Shown here in pieces: positions 34,072 to 43,263 of a DNA stretch of 64,000 nt. Position 1 is the stretch's first letter. Each line of letters opens with the position of its first letter. The stretch comes from UBA5070 sp035352895. Lineage in GTDB: Bacteria; Fibrobacterota; Fibrobacteria; UBA5070. Location of the stretch: assembly GCA_035352895.1 (NCBI GenBank), contig DAOPYN010000016.1, forward strand, positions 3,343 to 67,342, read 5' to 3'. The notes beneath the pieces are model-generated. The model saw nothing but the letters and a program-made list of their open reading frames with translations, was not told the origin of the DNA and searched no databases. A program made the position numbers and the translations under genes.

Positions 34072-35147
34072 AGGTGGCATTGGCCTGCGGCGGGACCGGT
34101 GGACACGTGTTCCCCGCCCTGGCGGTCGGGAAGGTCCTGCGCGAGGAGCACGGAGCCGAACTCGTGGTGGTTGGACGTCCTTCCAGCTCGGAGGAGACCT
34201 GGGCACGCCAGGCGGGAATCGCTTTCCGCGGTGTGAGGGCCGTGCCGTTGCACCGCACCCGCGTCTGGCGCAACCTGGCCCTGCCGTTCGTGGCTGGACA
34301 GGCGGTTTCGCAGGCCAAGCAGGTTCTGTCCGAAGAGGGCGTCCAGGTGGTGTTCGCGACCGGTGGCTACGTCTGCCTGCCTGCGGGCATCGCTTCCCGG
34401 AGGCTGGGACTTCCCCTGGTGGTCCACGAGGCCAACAGCCATCCCGGCGTGGCCAACCGCATCCTGGCCCGTTTGGCCGATCGCGTCTTCGCAGGTTCTC
34501 CCGCGGGAGCGGCCCGGCTTCCGCGCGGCGAGGTCGTGGGCAATCCCGTCCGCCCCCTGGATGGACGGACCCGCCAGCAGATGAGGGAAGCGCTGGGACT
34601 TTCCGAAGGCGACCGCTTCCTGGTGGTGATCGGCGGATCCCAAGGGGCGCGCGGCGTCAACCGGATCCTGTGCGAGGAAAGCCAGGCGCTGGTCGCCAAG
34701 GGTTGGAAGATCCTCTGGCAGACCGGAGCTGCCGGCCTGGACGAGGCCCGCCAGGTGGCCGCCTCGCTGGAAGGGGTCCGCGTCGAGGCCTTCGTGCCCG
34801 ACGTCTACGGCGCCTTCGGAGCGGCGGATCTCGCCTTGACGCGCTCGGGTGGTTCCACCCTGGGCGAACTTGCCCTCCATGGCCTTCCCTCCGTGCTGGT
34901 CCCGTTCCCTTCGGCCACCGGAAACCACCAGGAGATCAACGCCCGCGAATACGAAGCGGCGGGTGCCGCAACCGTGGTCCTGGAATCCCAGTGGAAGCCC
35001 GGTCTTGCCGCGGATGCCCTGGAGAATCTGTGGCGCCGCCGCGAGGATGCCGCCCAGGCGATGAAGGGATTCGGTCGTCCGCGTTGCGCGCACGATCTGG
35101 CCCGCGCCGTGGTCGATGCCGCGCGGGCGGCCGGGAGGCCCGCATGA
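34062..35147 (+). CDS. murG: UDP-GlcNAc:lipid I transferase MurG
   Basis: The protein is 361 aa. It has the N-terminal loop ALACGGTGGHVFPALAVG, HEANSHPGVANRILA, IGGSQGARGVN and the C-terminal UDP-GlcNAc site LTRSGGSTLGELALHGLPSVLVPFP. It makes lipid II on the inner face of the membrane. MurG requires lipid I from MraY, so its presence implies mraY elsewhere in the genome. The stop overlaps the murC start (ATGA). Confidence 0.96.
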   Translation: MGLKVALACGGTGGHVFPALAVGKVLREEHGAELVVVGRPSSSEETWARQAGIAFRGVRAVPLHRTRVWRNLALPFVAGQAVSQAKQVLSEEGVQVVFATGGYVCLPAGIASRRLGLPLVVHEANSHPGVANRILARLADRVFAGSPAGAARLPRGEVVGNPVRPLDGRTRQQMREALGLSEGDRFLVVIGGSQGARGVNRILCEESQALVAKGWKILWQTGAAGLDEARQVAASLEGVRVEAFVPDVYGAFGAADLALTRSGGSTLGELALHGLPSVLVPFPSATGNHQEINAREYEAAGAATVVLESQWKPGLAADALENLWRRREDAAQAMKGFGRPRCAHDLARAVVDAARAAGRPA

Positions 35148-36505
35148 TCCCCCTGAATCGTTTCCCCAGGCTCCATTTCACCGGCATCGGTGGCGCGGGC
35201 ATGGCTCCGTTGGCCGCCTGGCACGCCGCGCGCGGTTTCGTGGTCACCGGAACCGATCGCGAGGAATCGTCCAACCTGGCCTGGCTCCGCTCGCTGGGAG
35301 TGGACGCCCGTGCCGGACACGACCCGTCGTTGGCCTGCGCGGCGAGCCTGGTGGTCCGCACCAGCGCCGTGCCCCTGGAACATCCCGAGATCGCCGCAGC
35401 CTTGAAGGCCTGCGTACCCGTGGTGCGCCGCGCAGAAGCGCTGGGAGAGGTCACGCGCTCGTCCAGGGCCTTGTGCATCGCCGGCACGCACGGGAAGACC
35501 ACCACCACCCTCATGCTGGGACGGATCCTGCGGGAGGCCGGTCTCGATCCGTGCGTTCTCCCGGGAGGCGTCCCCTCCGATCCGCAGGACGCCATCGCGC
35601 CCGGGGCGAATGGACCCTTGGTGGTGGAAACCGACGAATTCGACCGCACCTTCCTGCGGTTCCATCCGGACGTCGCCGTGGTGACCAACCTCGAGGAGGA
35701 CCACCTCGACTGCTACGAGGACCTCGCCGACCTGGATCGCACATTCAGGCAATTCCTGTCGAAGCTGCCGTTCCATGGCCGTGCGTTCCTTTGCCAGGAC
35801 GACGCCGGATCGCGTGGACTCGCCGCAGGCCTGGAGGCCGAGGCGATGACCTATGGTTTCTCCGATGGAGCCAGGCTGCGTGGAGTGGATCTCGGGGAGG
35901 ATTCCTTCGAAGTCCGCCTGGATGGACGGTTCCTGACGAAGGTGTCGCTCGCCATCGCGGGTCGCCACAATCGACTCAACGCCCTGGCCGCCCTGGGCGT
36001 CGCGGTGGGCGAAGGGGTGGATCCGGACATCGCGGCCAAGGCGCTCGCGGGGTTCCGCGGTGCGCGCAGGCGCCTGGATTTCGTGGGCTCCCGTGGGGGC
36101 TGCCCCGTGGTGGAGGACTACGCCCACCATCCCACGGAGCTTTCCGCCACCTTGCAGGCATTGCGTGAAAGCCAGGGCGGACGACGCATCGCCATCGTGT
36201 TCCAACCCCACCTGTACTCGCGGACCGCCCACTTCGCCCGGGCCTTCGCGCAGGCCCTGGATGCGGCCGACCTCGCCCTGGTGGCACCGGTCTATCCGGC
36301 CAGGGAAACTCCCGAACAGGGCCTTCCATCCTCGGCGATCGCCGAGCGCGCGTTGCCTGGTTCCCGGTTGGAACTGGTCTCCGGAAGGACCGAGGCCTTC
36401 CGCAGGATGGCGGATCTCGCCCTGCAGGGCGATTGGGTGCTGGTGTTCGCGGGAGCCGGGGATGTCGGTTCCTGGGCACGCGAATTCGCCGGGGGGGAAC
36501 CGTGA
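35144..36505 (+). CDS. murC: UDP-MurNAc:L-alanine ligase MurC
   Basis: The protein is 453 aa. It has the Rossmann loop FTGIGGAGMAPLA, ATP loop IAGTHGKTTTTLMLG, VVTNLEEDHLDCYEDL, DYAHHPTELSATL and VFAGAGDVGSWA at the end, all standard. It adds the first stem residue. The start overlaps the murG stop and the stop overlaps the ftsQ GTG. Confidence 0.96.
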   Translation: MIPLNRFPRLHFTGIGGAGMAPLAAWHAARGFVVTGTDREESSNLAWLRSLGVDARAGHDPSLACAASLVVRTSAVPLEHPEIAAALKACVPVVRRAEALGEVTRSSRALCIAGTHGKTTTTLMLGRILREAGLDPCVLPGGVPSDPQDAIAPGANGPLVVETDEFDRTFLRFHPDVAVVTNLEEDHLDCYEDLADLDRTFRQFLSKLPFHGRAFLCQDDAGSRGLAAGLEAEAMTYGFSDGARLRGVDLGEDSFEVRLDGRFLTKVSLAIAGRHNRLNALAALGVAVGEGVDPDIAAKALAGFRGARRRLDFVGSRGGCPVVEDYAHHPTELSATLQALRESQGGRRIAIVFQPHLYSRTAHFARAFAQALDAADLALVAPVYPARETPEQGLPSSAIAERALPGSRLELVSGRTEAFRRMADLALQGDWVLVFAGAGDVGSWAREFAGGEP

Positions 36506-37344
36506 GCGGCCCCACCATGATCCGCACGCCCCCGACGGGAGCCACGCGCTCGCGTCGCCAGGGGACGAATGCCCGTCTGATCGAAGCCACCCGCCAGGTC
36601 GAGCGCGCCGAGCGTCGGGAGAGGCTCGTGGCCCGTGCGCGCGGAGCCAGTCCCAGGATCCTCCTGGGTCTGGTCGTGGCCGGTCTGGCGATCGGAGCCG
36701 GGGTGTGGCTGTGGCGCAAGGCCCAGGAGCCGCGGTGGACCGGACTGCAGACCATCCGTGTGCGCACCGAAGGACGGGTGGGTGCGCGAGAAGCCGCACG
36801 GCTCAGCGGATTCGTCGCCGGCAGGAATCTTCTTTCCCAGGATCTGGACGCTGCGCAGAAGAGGCTTCAGGCGCATCCTTGGATCGCCGGAGTGGAAATT
36901 TCCCGGAGCTGGCCCCACGGGATCGAGATCGAGCTGCGCGAACGCCATCCGGTGGCGAGGCTCGCCGACGGGAAATGGATTTCCCGCGATGGGGTGATCC
37001 TGGATCCGCGCGGCAGTCTGTCCCTTCCGATGCTGGCCTCCGCCCAGCCTGGAAGGACCCGATCGGATTCCGCCGCGTGGAAGCGGGCGCTTTCCGCCCT
37101 GGAAGGCATGAACGCGGCGGGGCGGGCGGATCTGGAAGTCCGGCTCGTGCGCGGGGGAAGTCTCGAGATCCGGCAGGGAGCCGGGGAGCCCGTGGCGTTG
37201 GTCGACGTGGCCGGATGGAAGACGGGACTGGCCAGGTGGAGCGTGCTTCGCCAGGAGCTGGGGGAGCACTGGCGGACGTTTTCCGAAATCGATCTTCGGC
37301 ATGGATCGTGCGCGGCGTTGCGCCGTGCCCAAGGAGGAACCTGA
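36502..37344 (+). CDS. ftsQ: Cell-division protein FtsQ
   Basis: The protein is 280 aa from GTG 36502 (GTGA overlap with murC); ATG 36517 is an alternative. A basic cytoplasmic tail is followed by a membrane helix (ILLGLVVAGLAIGAGVWLW), then a POTRA domain (LQTIRVRTEG... GRNLLSQDLDAAQKRLQAHPW... GIEIELRERHPVARLADG) and a beta domain. It joins FtsL and FtsB in the divisome. The stop overlaps the ftsA ATG by one base. Confidence 0.88.
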   Translation: MSGPTMIRTPPTGATRSRRQGTNARLIEATRQVERAERRERLVARARGASPRILLGLVVAGLAIGAGVWLWRKAQEPRWTGLQTIRVRTEGRVGAREAARLSGFVAGRNLLSQDLDAAQKRLQAHPWIAGVEISRSWPHGIEIELRERHPVARLADGKWISRDGVILDPRGSLSLPMLASAQPGRTRSDSAAWKRALSALEGMNAAGRADLEVRLVRGGSLEIRQGAGEPVALVDVAGWKTGLARWSVLRQELGEHWRTFSEIDLRHGSCAALRRAQGGT

Positions 37345-38594
37345 TGAAAGCCCGCGAACAAGGGAAAATCGTCACCGGGCTGGACATCGGAACCACCAAG
37401 GTGTGCGCCATCATCGGCGAAATCGGGCCGGACGGCCGGATCGACATCATCGGTGTGGGCACCGAGAACTGCACCGGGCTGCGCCGTGGCGTGGTGATGA
37501 ACATCCAGAAGACCATCGAAAGCATCCGCAAGGCCGTGGAGGAGGCGGAGCTCATGAGTGGCGTGGATGTCCAGGAGGTGTTCGTCGGCATCGCCGGCGC
37601 GCACATCCAGGCCAAGAACAGCCGCGGTGTGATCGCCGTCAGCCGCAAGGGCGGAATCATCCACCAGGAGGACGTGGATCGCGTCGTGGAAGCCGCCCAG
37701 GCGGTTCCCCTCACTCCCGGACGCCGGGTGCTCCATGTGGTTCCCCAGACCTTCGTGGTGGACGACCAGCCAGGGATCCTGGATCCGGTGGGAATGACCG
37801 GCGTCCGACTGGAAGGGGAAGTCCACATCGTGACCGGGGATGTCGCCAAGGTCCAGAGCCTCCTGCAGGCGGTGGAAGGAGCCGGGTTGCGCGTGGCGGA
37901 CATCGTCCTGGAGCCGCTGGCTTCCTCGGTTGCCGTCCTGGACGAGGACGAGAAGGAGATGGGCGTCGCCATGGTGGACATCGGCGGCGGCACGACGGAT
38001 CTCGCCATCTTCAGCGGATCGTGCATCCGCCACACGAGTTCCATCCCCATCGGAGGGGATCTGGTGACCACCGACGTCGCCTACGGGATCAAGGTTCCCA
38101 AGGGGCGCGCGGAAGAGATCAAGAAGAAGTTCGGGTCGTCGATGCAGGCGATGGTACCCCGCGAGGAGTGCTTCGTGGTGCCCGGTGTGGGCGCCTTCGA
38201 CCAGAGAGAGCTCACCCGCCTGGAGCTGGCCGCGATCATCGAGCCTCGCATGGTCGAGATCTACCGCGGCGTGGCCGCCGAACTGCGGTCGCTGGGAGGC
38301 CAGGTGCAGCTGGGAGCCGGACTGGTCCTCACGGGGGGCGGATCGCTCCTGCACGGATCGGCGGAGCTGGCCAGCCACGTGATCGGCCTGCCCGTGCGTC
38401 TGGGCACCCCCCGCGGATTCGGGGGACTGATCGATTCCGCATCCACGCCCAAGCACGCCACCGGAGTGGGGCTTGTGCTCTACGGCCGGGGCGACGCCCA
38501 GACAGGTCCTGTCCAGGGGACGGGATCCCAGGGTGGAGACACCCTCAAGGACATCTTCCAGCGGATGACCCGATGGGTCTCCCGCTACTTCTGA
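37344..38594 (+). CDS. ftsA: Cell-division actin-like protein FtsA
   Basis: The protein is 416 aa. It has the actin-like fold with TGLDIGTTKVCAIIGE, the SHS2 subdomain (VFVGIAGAHIQAKNSRGVI), VAMVDIGGGTTDLAIF and VLTGGGSLLHG. The last ~18 residues (LKDIFQRMTRWVSRYF) form the amphipathic helix that binds the membrane. It tethers FtsZ. The ATG at 37344 has AAGGAGGAA just upstream. Confidence 0.96.
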   Translation: MKAREQGKIVTGLDIGTTKVCAIIGEIGPDGRIDIIGVGTENCTGLRRGVVMNIQKTIESIRKAVEEAELMSGVDVQEVFVGIAGAHIQAKNSRGVIAVSRKGGIIHQEDVDRVVEAAQAVPLTPGRRVLHVVPQTFVVDDQPGILDPVGMTGVRLEGEVHIVTGDVAKVQSLLQAVEGAGLRVADIVLEPLASSVAVLDEDEKEMGVAMVDIGGGTTDLAIFSGSCIRHTSSIPIGGDLVTTDVAYGIKVPKGRAEEIKKKFGSSMQAMVPREECFVVPGVGAFDQRELTRLELAAIIEPRMVEIYRGVAAELRSLGGQVQLGAGLVLTGGGSLLHGSAELASHVIGLPVRLGTPRGFGGLIDSASTPKHATGVGLVLYGRGDAQTGPVQGTGSQGGDTLKDIFQRMTRWVSRYF

Positions 38595-38647
38595 CTTCCG
38601 ACGATCATTCCAGAAAAAACCCCAAAACGTCCAACAAGGAGAACACC

Positions 38648-40054
38648 ATGCAATTCGCTCTCGAAAGCACCAGCGAGTCGAGCCCCGCGCGAATCAAGGT
38701 CGTCGGTGTCGGCGGCGCCGGCGGGAACGCGGTCAACCGCATGATCGAGGCGGGTCTCCGCGGCGTGGAGTTCATCTCGATCAACACCGATCTCCAGGTC
38801 CTGGAACGCAACCTCGCCGAGGTGAAGATCCAGATCGGATCGGCCACCACCCGAGGCCTGGGCGCGGGTGCCAATCCCGATCGCGGTCGCCAGTCCATCG
38901 AGGAGAGCCAGGAGATCGTCGCCGAGAGGCTCAAGGGCGCCGACATGGTGTTCATCGCCGCCGGCATGGGCGGTGGCACCGGGACCGGCGCGGCTCCCGT
39001 GGTCGCCGAGATCGCCCGCGAGCTGGGCATCCTCACCGTGGCCGTGGTCACCCGCCCGTTCGACTGGGAGGGAATGGTCCGCAAGCGCAACGCCCGCGAC
39101 GGTCTGGCCGCGCTGAGCGCCTGCGTCGACACCATGATCGTGATCCCCAACCAGAAGCTGCTTTCCGTGGCATCCAAGACCATGACCATGCGCGAGGCCT
39201 TCCGCACCGCCGACGAGGTCCTGCACAACGCCGCCCGCGGCATCTCCGAGATGATCCTGCGTCCGGGCGAGATGAACGTCGACTTCGCGGACGTGTCCGC
39301 CATCATGCGCGAATCCGGACAGGCCCTGATGGGCTCCGGCAGCGCCAAGGGCGAAGGCCGCGCGCGCATGGCCGCCGAACAGGCCCTGCATTGCCCGCTT
39401 CTGGACTCGGTGGACATCCGCGGCGCCCGCGGGATGCTGGTGAACTTCACCGGTGGACAGATCCTGGCGCACGAGGTCGGCGAGGTGATGGAATACTTCC
39501 GCGCCGCCATCGGCGAGGAAGGCCAGGAGAACATCATCTTCGGGTACAGCGAGGACGACAGCTCCGACGAGTTCCGCGTGACCCTGATCGCCACCGGATT
39601 CGATCCCGAAATGCAGAATCTGCCGCAGACCAACGGGGTGCCCACCTACGCGCAGCCCCAGGCTCCGCAGCAGACCTGGCGCGCCGCTCCTCCCGCGCAG
39701 CCGGCCTACCAGGCGCCCGCCCCCGCCATGCAGCCCACCTACCAGCCTCCGGCTCCCGCGGCTCCCAGCGCCACGGCCGGCTGGAACACATGGCAGCCCC
39801 AGGCTCCGGCCGAGGGCGCGCGCGCGGGAACCGGTTCCATCGCCGCCCGTGGCGGTGCCCAGCGTCCTTCCGGACAGATGCCCGTCGCTCCCCAGGCCCC
39901 CGCCACCGGTCGCACTCCGCGTCGCGAGCCTTCCGGTTCCCAGGTGGCCGTGGCTCCCCTGAGCAATCGTCCGCGCGGGATCTTCGTGCCCGACCTCGAG
40001 GACGACATGGACGACAACATCGAGACTCCCGCCTACCTGCGCCAGCGCGGCTGA
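38648..40054 (+). CDS. ftsZ: Cell-division GTPase FtsZ
   Basis: The protein is 468 aa. The GTPase core occupies ~15-320, with KVVGVGGAGGNAVNRM, the G-box GMGGGTGTGAAP, NPDRGRQSIEES in the T3-T5 region and RVTLIATGFD at its end. A long Pro/Ala/Gln-rich linker (~325-450) follows, with repeats such as QPAYQAPAPAMQPTYQPP, and then the conserved tail IETPAYLRQRG that binds FtsA. The linker is longer than in E. coli. The ATG follows AACAAGGAGAACACC. Confidence 0.97.
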   Translation: MQFALESTSESSPARIKVVGVGGAGGNAVNRMIEAGLRGVEFISINTDLQVLERNLAEVKIQIGSATTRGLGAGANPDRGRQSIEESQEIVAERLKGADMVFIAAGMGGGTGTGAAPVVAEIARELGILTVAVVTRPFDWEGMVRKRNARDGLAALSACVDTMIVIPNQKLLSVASKTMTMREAFRTADEVLHNAARGISEMILRPGEMNVDFADVSAIMRESGQALMGSGSAKGEGRARMAAEQALHCPLLDSVDIRGARGMLVNFTGGQILAHEVGEVMEYFRAAIGEEGQENIIFGYSEDDSSDEFRVTLIATGFDPEMQNLPQTNGVPTYAQPQAPQQTWRAAPPAQPAYQAPAPAMQPTYQPPAPAAPSATAGWNTWQPQAPAEGARAGTGSIAARGGAQRPSGQMPVAPQAPATGRTPRREPSGSQVAVAPLSNRPRGIFVPDLEDDMDDNIETPAYLRQRG

Positions 40055-40106
40055 GATGGAAGCCGTTCGTCCTGAGGAGGCCGAAGGCCGTCTCGAAGGG
40101 CGAGCG

Positions 40107-41234
40107 GTGAATCCGTCCCTCTACGTCCACGTCCCCTTCTGCGAGACCAAGTGCGCCTACTGCGACTTCGCCTCGTGGGCGGGCCGAGGGAACGAGGAGG
40201 AGGCCTGGCTGGGACGGATCGACAAGGAGCTGGGGCTCCGGGGCCGGGATGCCTCGGAGCCCTTGTCTTCCGTGTTCTTCGGAGGAGGAACCCCCTCGGC
40301 ACTCTCCGAGGAGGGGCTGCGGAGGCTCTGCGGTTCCGTTGTGGGCAATTTCCGTCTGTCCGAAGGTTGCGAATGGTCCATGGAGGCCAACCCCGTCTCG
40401 CTGACCCGGGGAAAGCTGGAGGTCGTCCGGCAGGCGGGGGTGAATCGGGTCTCGCTGGGCGTGCAGTCCTTCGAGCCCGCGTTGCTGGAGCGGATGGGAC
40501 GGGCCCACGACGCGGACCAGGCGCGTGCGGCGTTGGATCTGGTGGCGGGGTCGGGTCTGCGATGGAGCGCCGACCAGATCTTCGCCCTGCCGGGCCAAAG
40601 CTTGGAACAGTTCCTGTCGTCCCTGGAAACGCTCCTGGCATGGAATCCGTCCCATGTTTCCTTCTACGGCCTCACCCTGGAGCCGGGCACGGAATTCTGG
40701 AAGCAGCACGAGGCGGGGACGCTGCGGGAAGCCGACGAGGACCTGTACGCCGACATGTACCTGCGGGGCGTGGCCATCCTCGCCGAAGCCGGAATCCGTC
40801 GCTACGAGGTGTCCAATTTCGCCGCGCCCGGGCAGGAGTGCCGCCACAACGAGGCCTACTGGGATACCCGATCCACCTGGTTGGCCGCCGGCAACGCCGC
40901 CCACGGATACGAGCCATTCCTGCGGTGGCGGAATCCCCGAGGCCTGGGCGCCTGGTCGGAATGGGTGGACGCGGGGTGCCCCGTGCAAGGCGTGGTTGCG
41001 GAAGAGCTGGATGCGGACGAACGTTGGACGGAGGAGTGGTTCCTGGGGCTTCGCCAGGAACGCGGGGTGGACCTGGGACGATTGCGATCGGAATTCCCGG
41101 AGCGCGGGATTCCCTCTTCCGCCATCGCCCGAAGGATCGCTTCGGGGCAGGTGGCCGCGGACGGGAACACCGTGAGGCTGGTGGGAGAGGGATGGCTCCT
41201 GCTGGACGCGATCGCGGTGGAGTTCTCGGGGTAG
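40107..41234 (+). CDS. hemW: Radical SAM haem chaperone HemW
   Basis: The protein is 375 aa from GTG 40107, chosen because GAAGGG lies just upstream and the protein then begins NPSLYVHVPFC like other HemW proteins; ATG 40056 would add 17 residues. The iron-sulfur motif is CETKCAYCDF (CxxxCxxC), with FFGGGTPSAL and VSLGVQSF following. The Cys pattern and length favour HemW (haem binding) over coproporphyrinogen dehydrogenase HemN. It follows ftsZ closely and may be read from the same transcript. Confidence 0.9.
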   Translation: MNPSLYVHVPFCETKCAYCDFASWAGRGNEEEAWLGRIDKELGLRGRDASEPLSSVFFGGGTPSALSEEGLRRLCGSVVGNFRLSEGCEWSMEANPVSLTRGKLEVVRQAGVNRVSLGVQSFEPALLERMGRAHDADQARAALDLVAGSGLRWSADQIFALPGQSLEQFLSSLETLLAWNPSHVSFYGLTLEPGTEFWKQHEAGTLREADEDLYADMYLRGVAILAEAGIRRYEVSNFAAPGQECRHNEAYWDTRSTWLAAGNAAHGYEPFLRWRNPRGLGAWSEWVDAGCPVQGVVAEELDADERWTEEWFLGLRQERGVDLGRLRSEFPERGIPSSAIARRIASGQVAADGNTVRLVGEGWLLLDAIAVEFSG

Positions 41235-41312
41235 ACCCGATCGCCTCGCCAGGAATTGTTGCACATTTCCATCCATCAATTCCGATCCCACCAAGACCAG
41301 TCCAAGGTTTCC

Positions 41313-42041
41313 ATGCGAACCATCCTCCTCTGCGCGTTGCTCACCCAAGCCTCCATGGCGGAATTCGTCCGCCTGGAATCCGGAAAACAGGCCAAGGCAT
41401 CGGAGGTGAACGGGAACTTCGAATACCTCTCCTCCCGCCTGGACAGCCTGGTCAAGGCGCTGGGGACCAAGGACTCGGCGATCCAACGGCTTTCCGCCAC
41501 CCGGTGGAGCGATACCGTGTCCGCACTCCGCGCGGAGATCGTTCGACTGGACACGACCCGCCAGATCCCCAAGGGCACCATCGCCGCCTTCCTCAGCGAA
41601 CCGGAAAGCGACGGCTACCTGCCCAACAGCGCCAAGAGCTGGATCCTGGCCGCGGGCCAGGCGGACGTGAACGGGGTGAAGATCCCCGACCTTCGCGGCC
41701 AGTTCCTCCGCGGCGTGGACTACATCGTGACCGGACGCGCCGCCACCGGCCTGGATCCGGACGGGACCCGCAAGGCCGGAACCACCCAGAATGACGCGTT
41801 CCAAGGGCACTGGCACCAAAATTTCCGAGGAAGTGAAAAATATTCCGTTCTTTGGCGGTCAGGAAATGGAGCAGGAACGGGAGGCGGATTGGCTGCCGGA
41901 ACAACCCAGAATGATGTGAACTCCTTTGGCTCCATTACGATCACAACCCCTGTTGCAGATACGGTCAACGGCACTCCTCGCACCGATTCCGAGACCCGCC
42001 CCAAGAACGTGGCCGTGTATTGGTACGTGAAGGTGAAGTGA
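41313..42041 (+). CDS. Secreted protein with phage tail-collar-like domain
   Basis: The protein is 242 aa. The ATG at 41313 gives a short signal peptide (TILLCALLTQASMA). A coiled-coil or stalk region follows (~25-85, VNGNFEYLSSRLDSLVKAL). The rest matches the tail-collar pattern: PKGTIAAFLSEPESDGYLP, VKIPDLRGQFLRGVDY, GTTQNDAFQGHWH and ETRPKNVAVYWYVKVK. Phage tail fibres and a few bacterial surface proteins share this fold. No phage genes are near, so a host-surface fibre or adhesin is likely. It stands alone between hemW and the DUF2809 gene. Confidence 0.7.
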   Translation: MRTILLCALLTQASMAEFVRLESGKQAKASEVNGNFEYLSSRLDSLVKALGTKDSAIQRLSATRWSDTVSALRAEIVRLDTTRQIPKGTIAAFLSEPESDGYLPNSAKSWILAAGQADVNGVKIPDLRGQFLRGVDYIVTGRAATGLDPDGTRKAGTTQNDAFQGHWHQNFRGSEKYSVLWRSGNGAGTGGGLAAGTTQNDVNSFGSITITTPVADTVNGTPRTDSETRPKNVAVYWYVKVK

Positions 42042-42101
42042 CCATCGGGAGCCTGCGCTTGCGGTCGCGGGGCAACCTGCGCGTTTTCTAGGATTTGGCG
42101 C

Positions 42102-42491
42102 ATGTTCCGATTCCGCCTCCCGTGGGCCGTCTTCGCCTTGACGCTGTTTGCGCTGGAGGTGTTCATCGGCGCGAGGGTCCACGACGACTTCGTCCGACCC
42201 TACCTGGGCGATGTCCTGGTCGTGCTCCTGGTGCACGCGATCGTCCGCACCTTCTTCCGCTGGCCCTGGAGGCGCGTGCTTCCCGGGGTGCTGCTGTTCG
42301 CCTTCGCCGTGGAAGGCCTGCAGGCGATCCACCTGGGAGATCTCCTGGGGCTGCGACCGGGAAGCGTCGCCGCGATCGTTTTGGGAAGCCAGGCCGACTT
42401 GAAGGATCTGCTCTGCTACGCGGTGGGTGGTCTGTTCGCCGCGGGAATCGAATGGTTCCTGGAAGATCGCACTTCGGAGAAGCGCGCATGA
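42102..42491 (+). CDS. DUF2809-family membrane protein
   Basis: The protein is 129 aa with four membrane helices (LPWAVFALTLFALEVFIG, LGDVLVVLLVHAIVRTFF, VLPGVLLFAFAVEGLQAI, LLCYAVGGLFAAGIEWFL). HDDFVRPYLGDVLVVLL is the DUF2809 hallmark. The function is unknown. Its stop overlaps the next ATG (ATGA). Confidence 0.75.
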   Translation: MFRFRLPWAVFALTLFALEVFIGARVHDDFVRPYLGDVLVVLLVHAIVRTFFRWPWRRVLPGVLLFAFAVEGLQAIHLGDLLGLRPGSVAAIVLGSQADLKDLLCYAVGGLFAAGIEWFLEDRTSEKRA

Positions 42492-42976
42492 GCTCCGACC
42501 AGGGCTCGTCGCAGGATTGGATCGAGCGCCTGGGTTTGTCTCCCCATCCGGAGGGTGGCTGGTACCGCGAGACCCACCGCTCCGAGGACAGAATCCGTCA
42601 CGAATCCCTGGGGGACCGGTCGGCGTTCACTTCCATTCTCTTCCTGCTGGAGCATCCGCAGGTGTCCCATCTGCACCGCATCGACGCCGAGGAGCTCTGG
42701 AACTGGCACGCGGGAAGCGATCTGGTGGTCCACGTCGAGGAACGCGGTCGCCTGGTGGCGCATCGGCTGGGGCCCGGGTCGGGAGTCTTCCAACTGGTGG
42801 TTCCCGCTGGGGTCTGGTTCGCCTCCGAGGTGGTCAGCCCGGGCAGCTGGGCACTGGTGGGATGCGTGGTGGCCCCGGGGTTCGAGTTCTCGGGTTTCCA
42901 GTTGGGGAGCCGGAAGGAGCTCCTGGCCCGGTTTCCCCTGGATGCCCAGACGGTGAAACGGCTGTCCCTGGACTGA
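42488..42976 (+). CDS. DUF985-type cupin protein
   Basis: The protein is 162 aa. It has LGLSPHPEGGWYRETHRS at the N-terminus, SAFTSILFLLEHPQVSHLHRIDAEELWNWH with the metal-site His residues, and ELVVPAGVWFASE-like FQLVVPAGVWFAS. These are the marks of the DUF985 (cupin_5) family, small beta-barrel proteins possibly acting as sugar epimerases. It is coupled to the DUF2809 gene. Confidence 0.82.
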   Translation: MSSDQGSSQDWIERLGLSPHPEGGWYRETHRSEDRIRHESLGDRSAFTSILFLLEHPQVSHLHRIDAEELWNWHAGSDLVVHVEERGRLVAHRLGPGSGVFQLVVPAGVWFASEVVSPGSWALVGCVVAPGFEFSGFQLGSRKELLARFPLDAQTVKRLSLD

Positions 42977-43005
42977 AGCCCGATGTACGCTCCCCGAGCG
43001 GCCGG

Positions 43006-43263
43006 TCAGATCCTGCGCAACAGGTCCAGGTCGTCCTGCAGGCGGGCCGCGAGGGCTTGCGCCTGGGCGGAAGCGTCGGCCACGGCGCGATTGTAGAACA
43101 CGTGGCCCACCCGGTCCTGGAGGAAGTCCACGAGGAGAGTCATCCCGAGCGAGGACATCTCGATTTCGCGTTCTTGACAGAATTCGGCCATGGCGGATTC
43201 CACCCGGGCCCGGTCGGTCGGGGAAAGCTCGATCCTGGTGGCGGGGGGACGCTTCTTGTTCAA
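43006..43263 (-). CDS. DUF2164-family small protein
   Basis: The protein is 85 aa from a TTG start that overlaps the stop of the upstream regulator (TTGA). Motifs ELSPTDRARVESAMAEFCQ, GMTLLVDFLQDRVGHVFYNRAVADA and a helical C-terminus match DUF2164. It is soluble, all-helical and of unknown function. In this window it is always made with the GntR-like regulator. Confidence 0.7.
   Translation of the reverse strand: MNKKRPPATRIELSPTDRARVESAMAEFCQEREIEMSSLGMTLLVDFLQDRVGHVFYNRAVADASAQAQALAARLQDDLDLLRRI

Noticed and set aside
37301..38647. Long in-frame extension upstream of the ftsZ ATG
   Set aside because: It overlaps ftsA in another frame, and FtsZ has a clear ribosome site and normal N-terminus at 38648.
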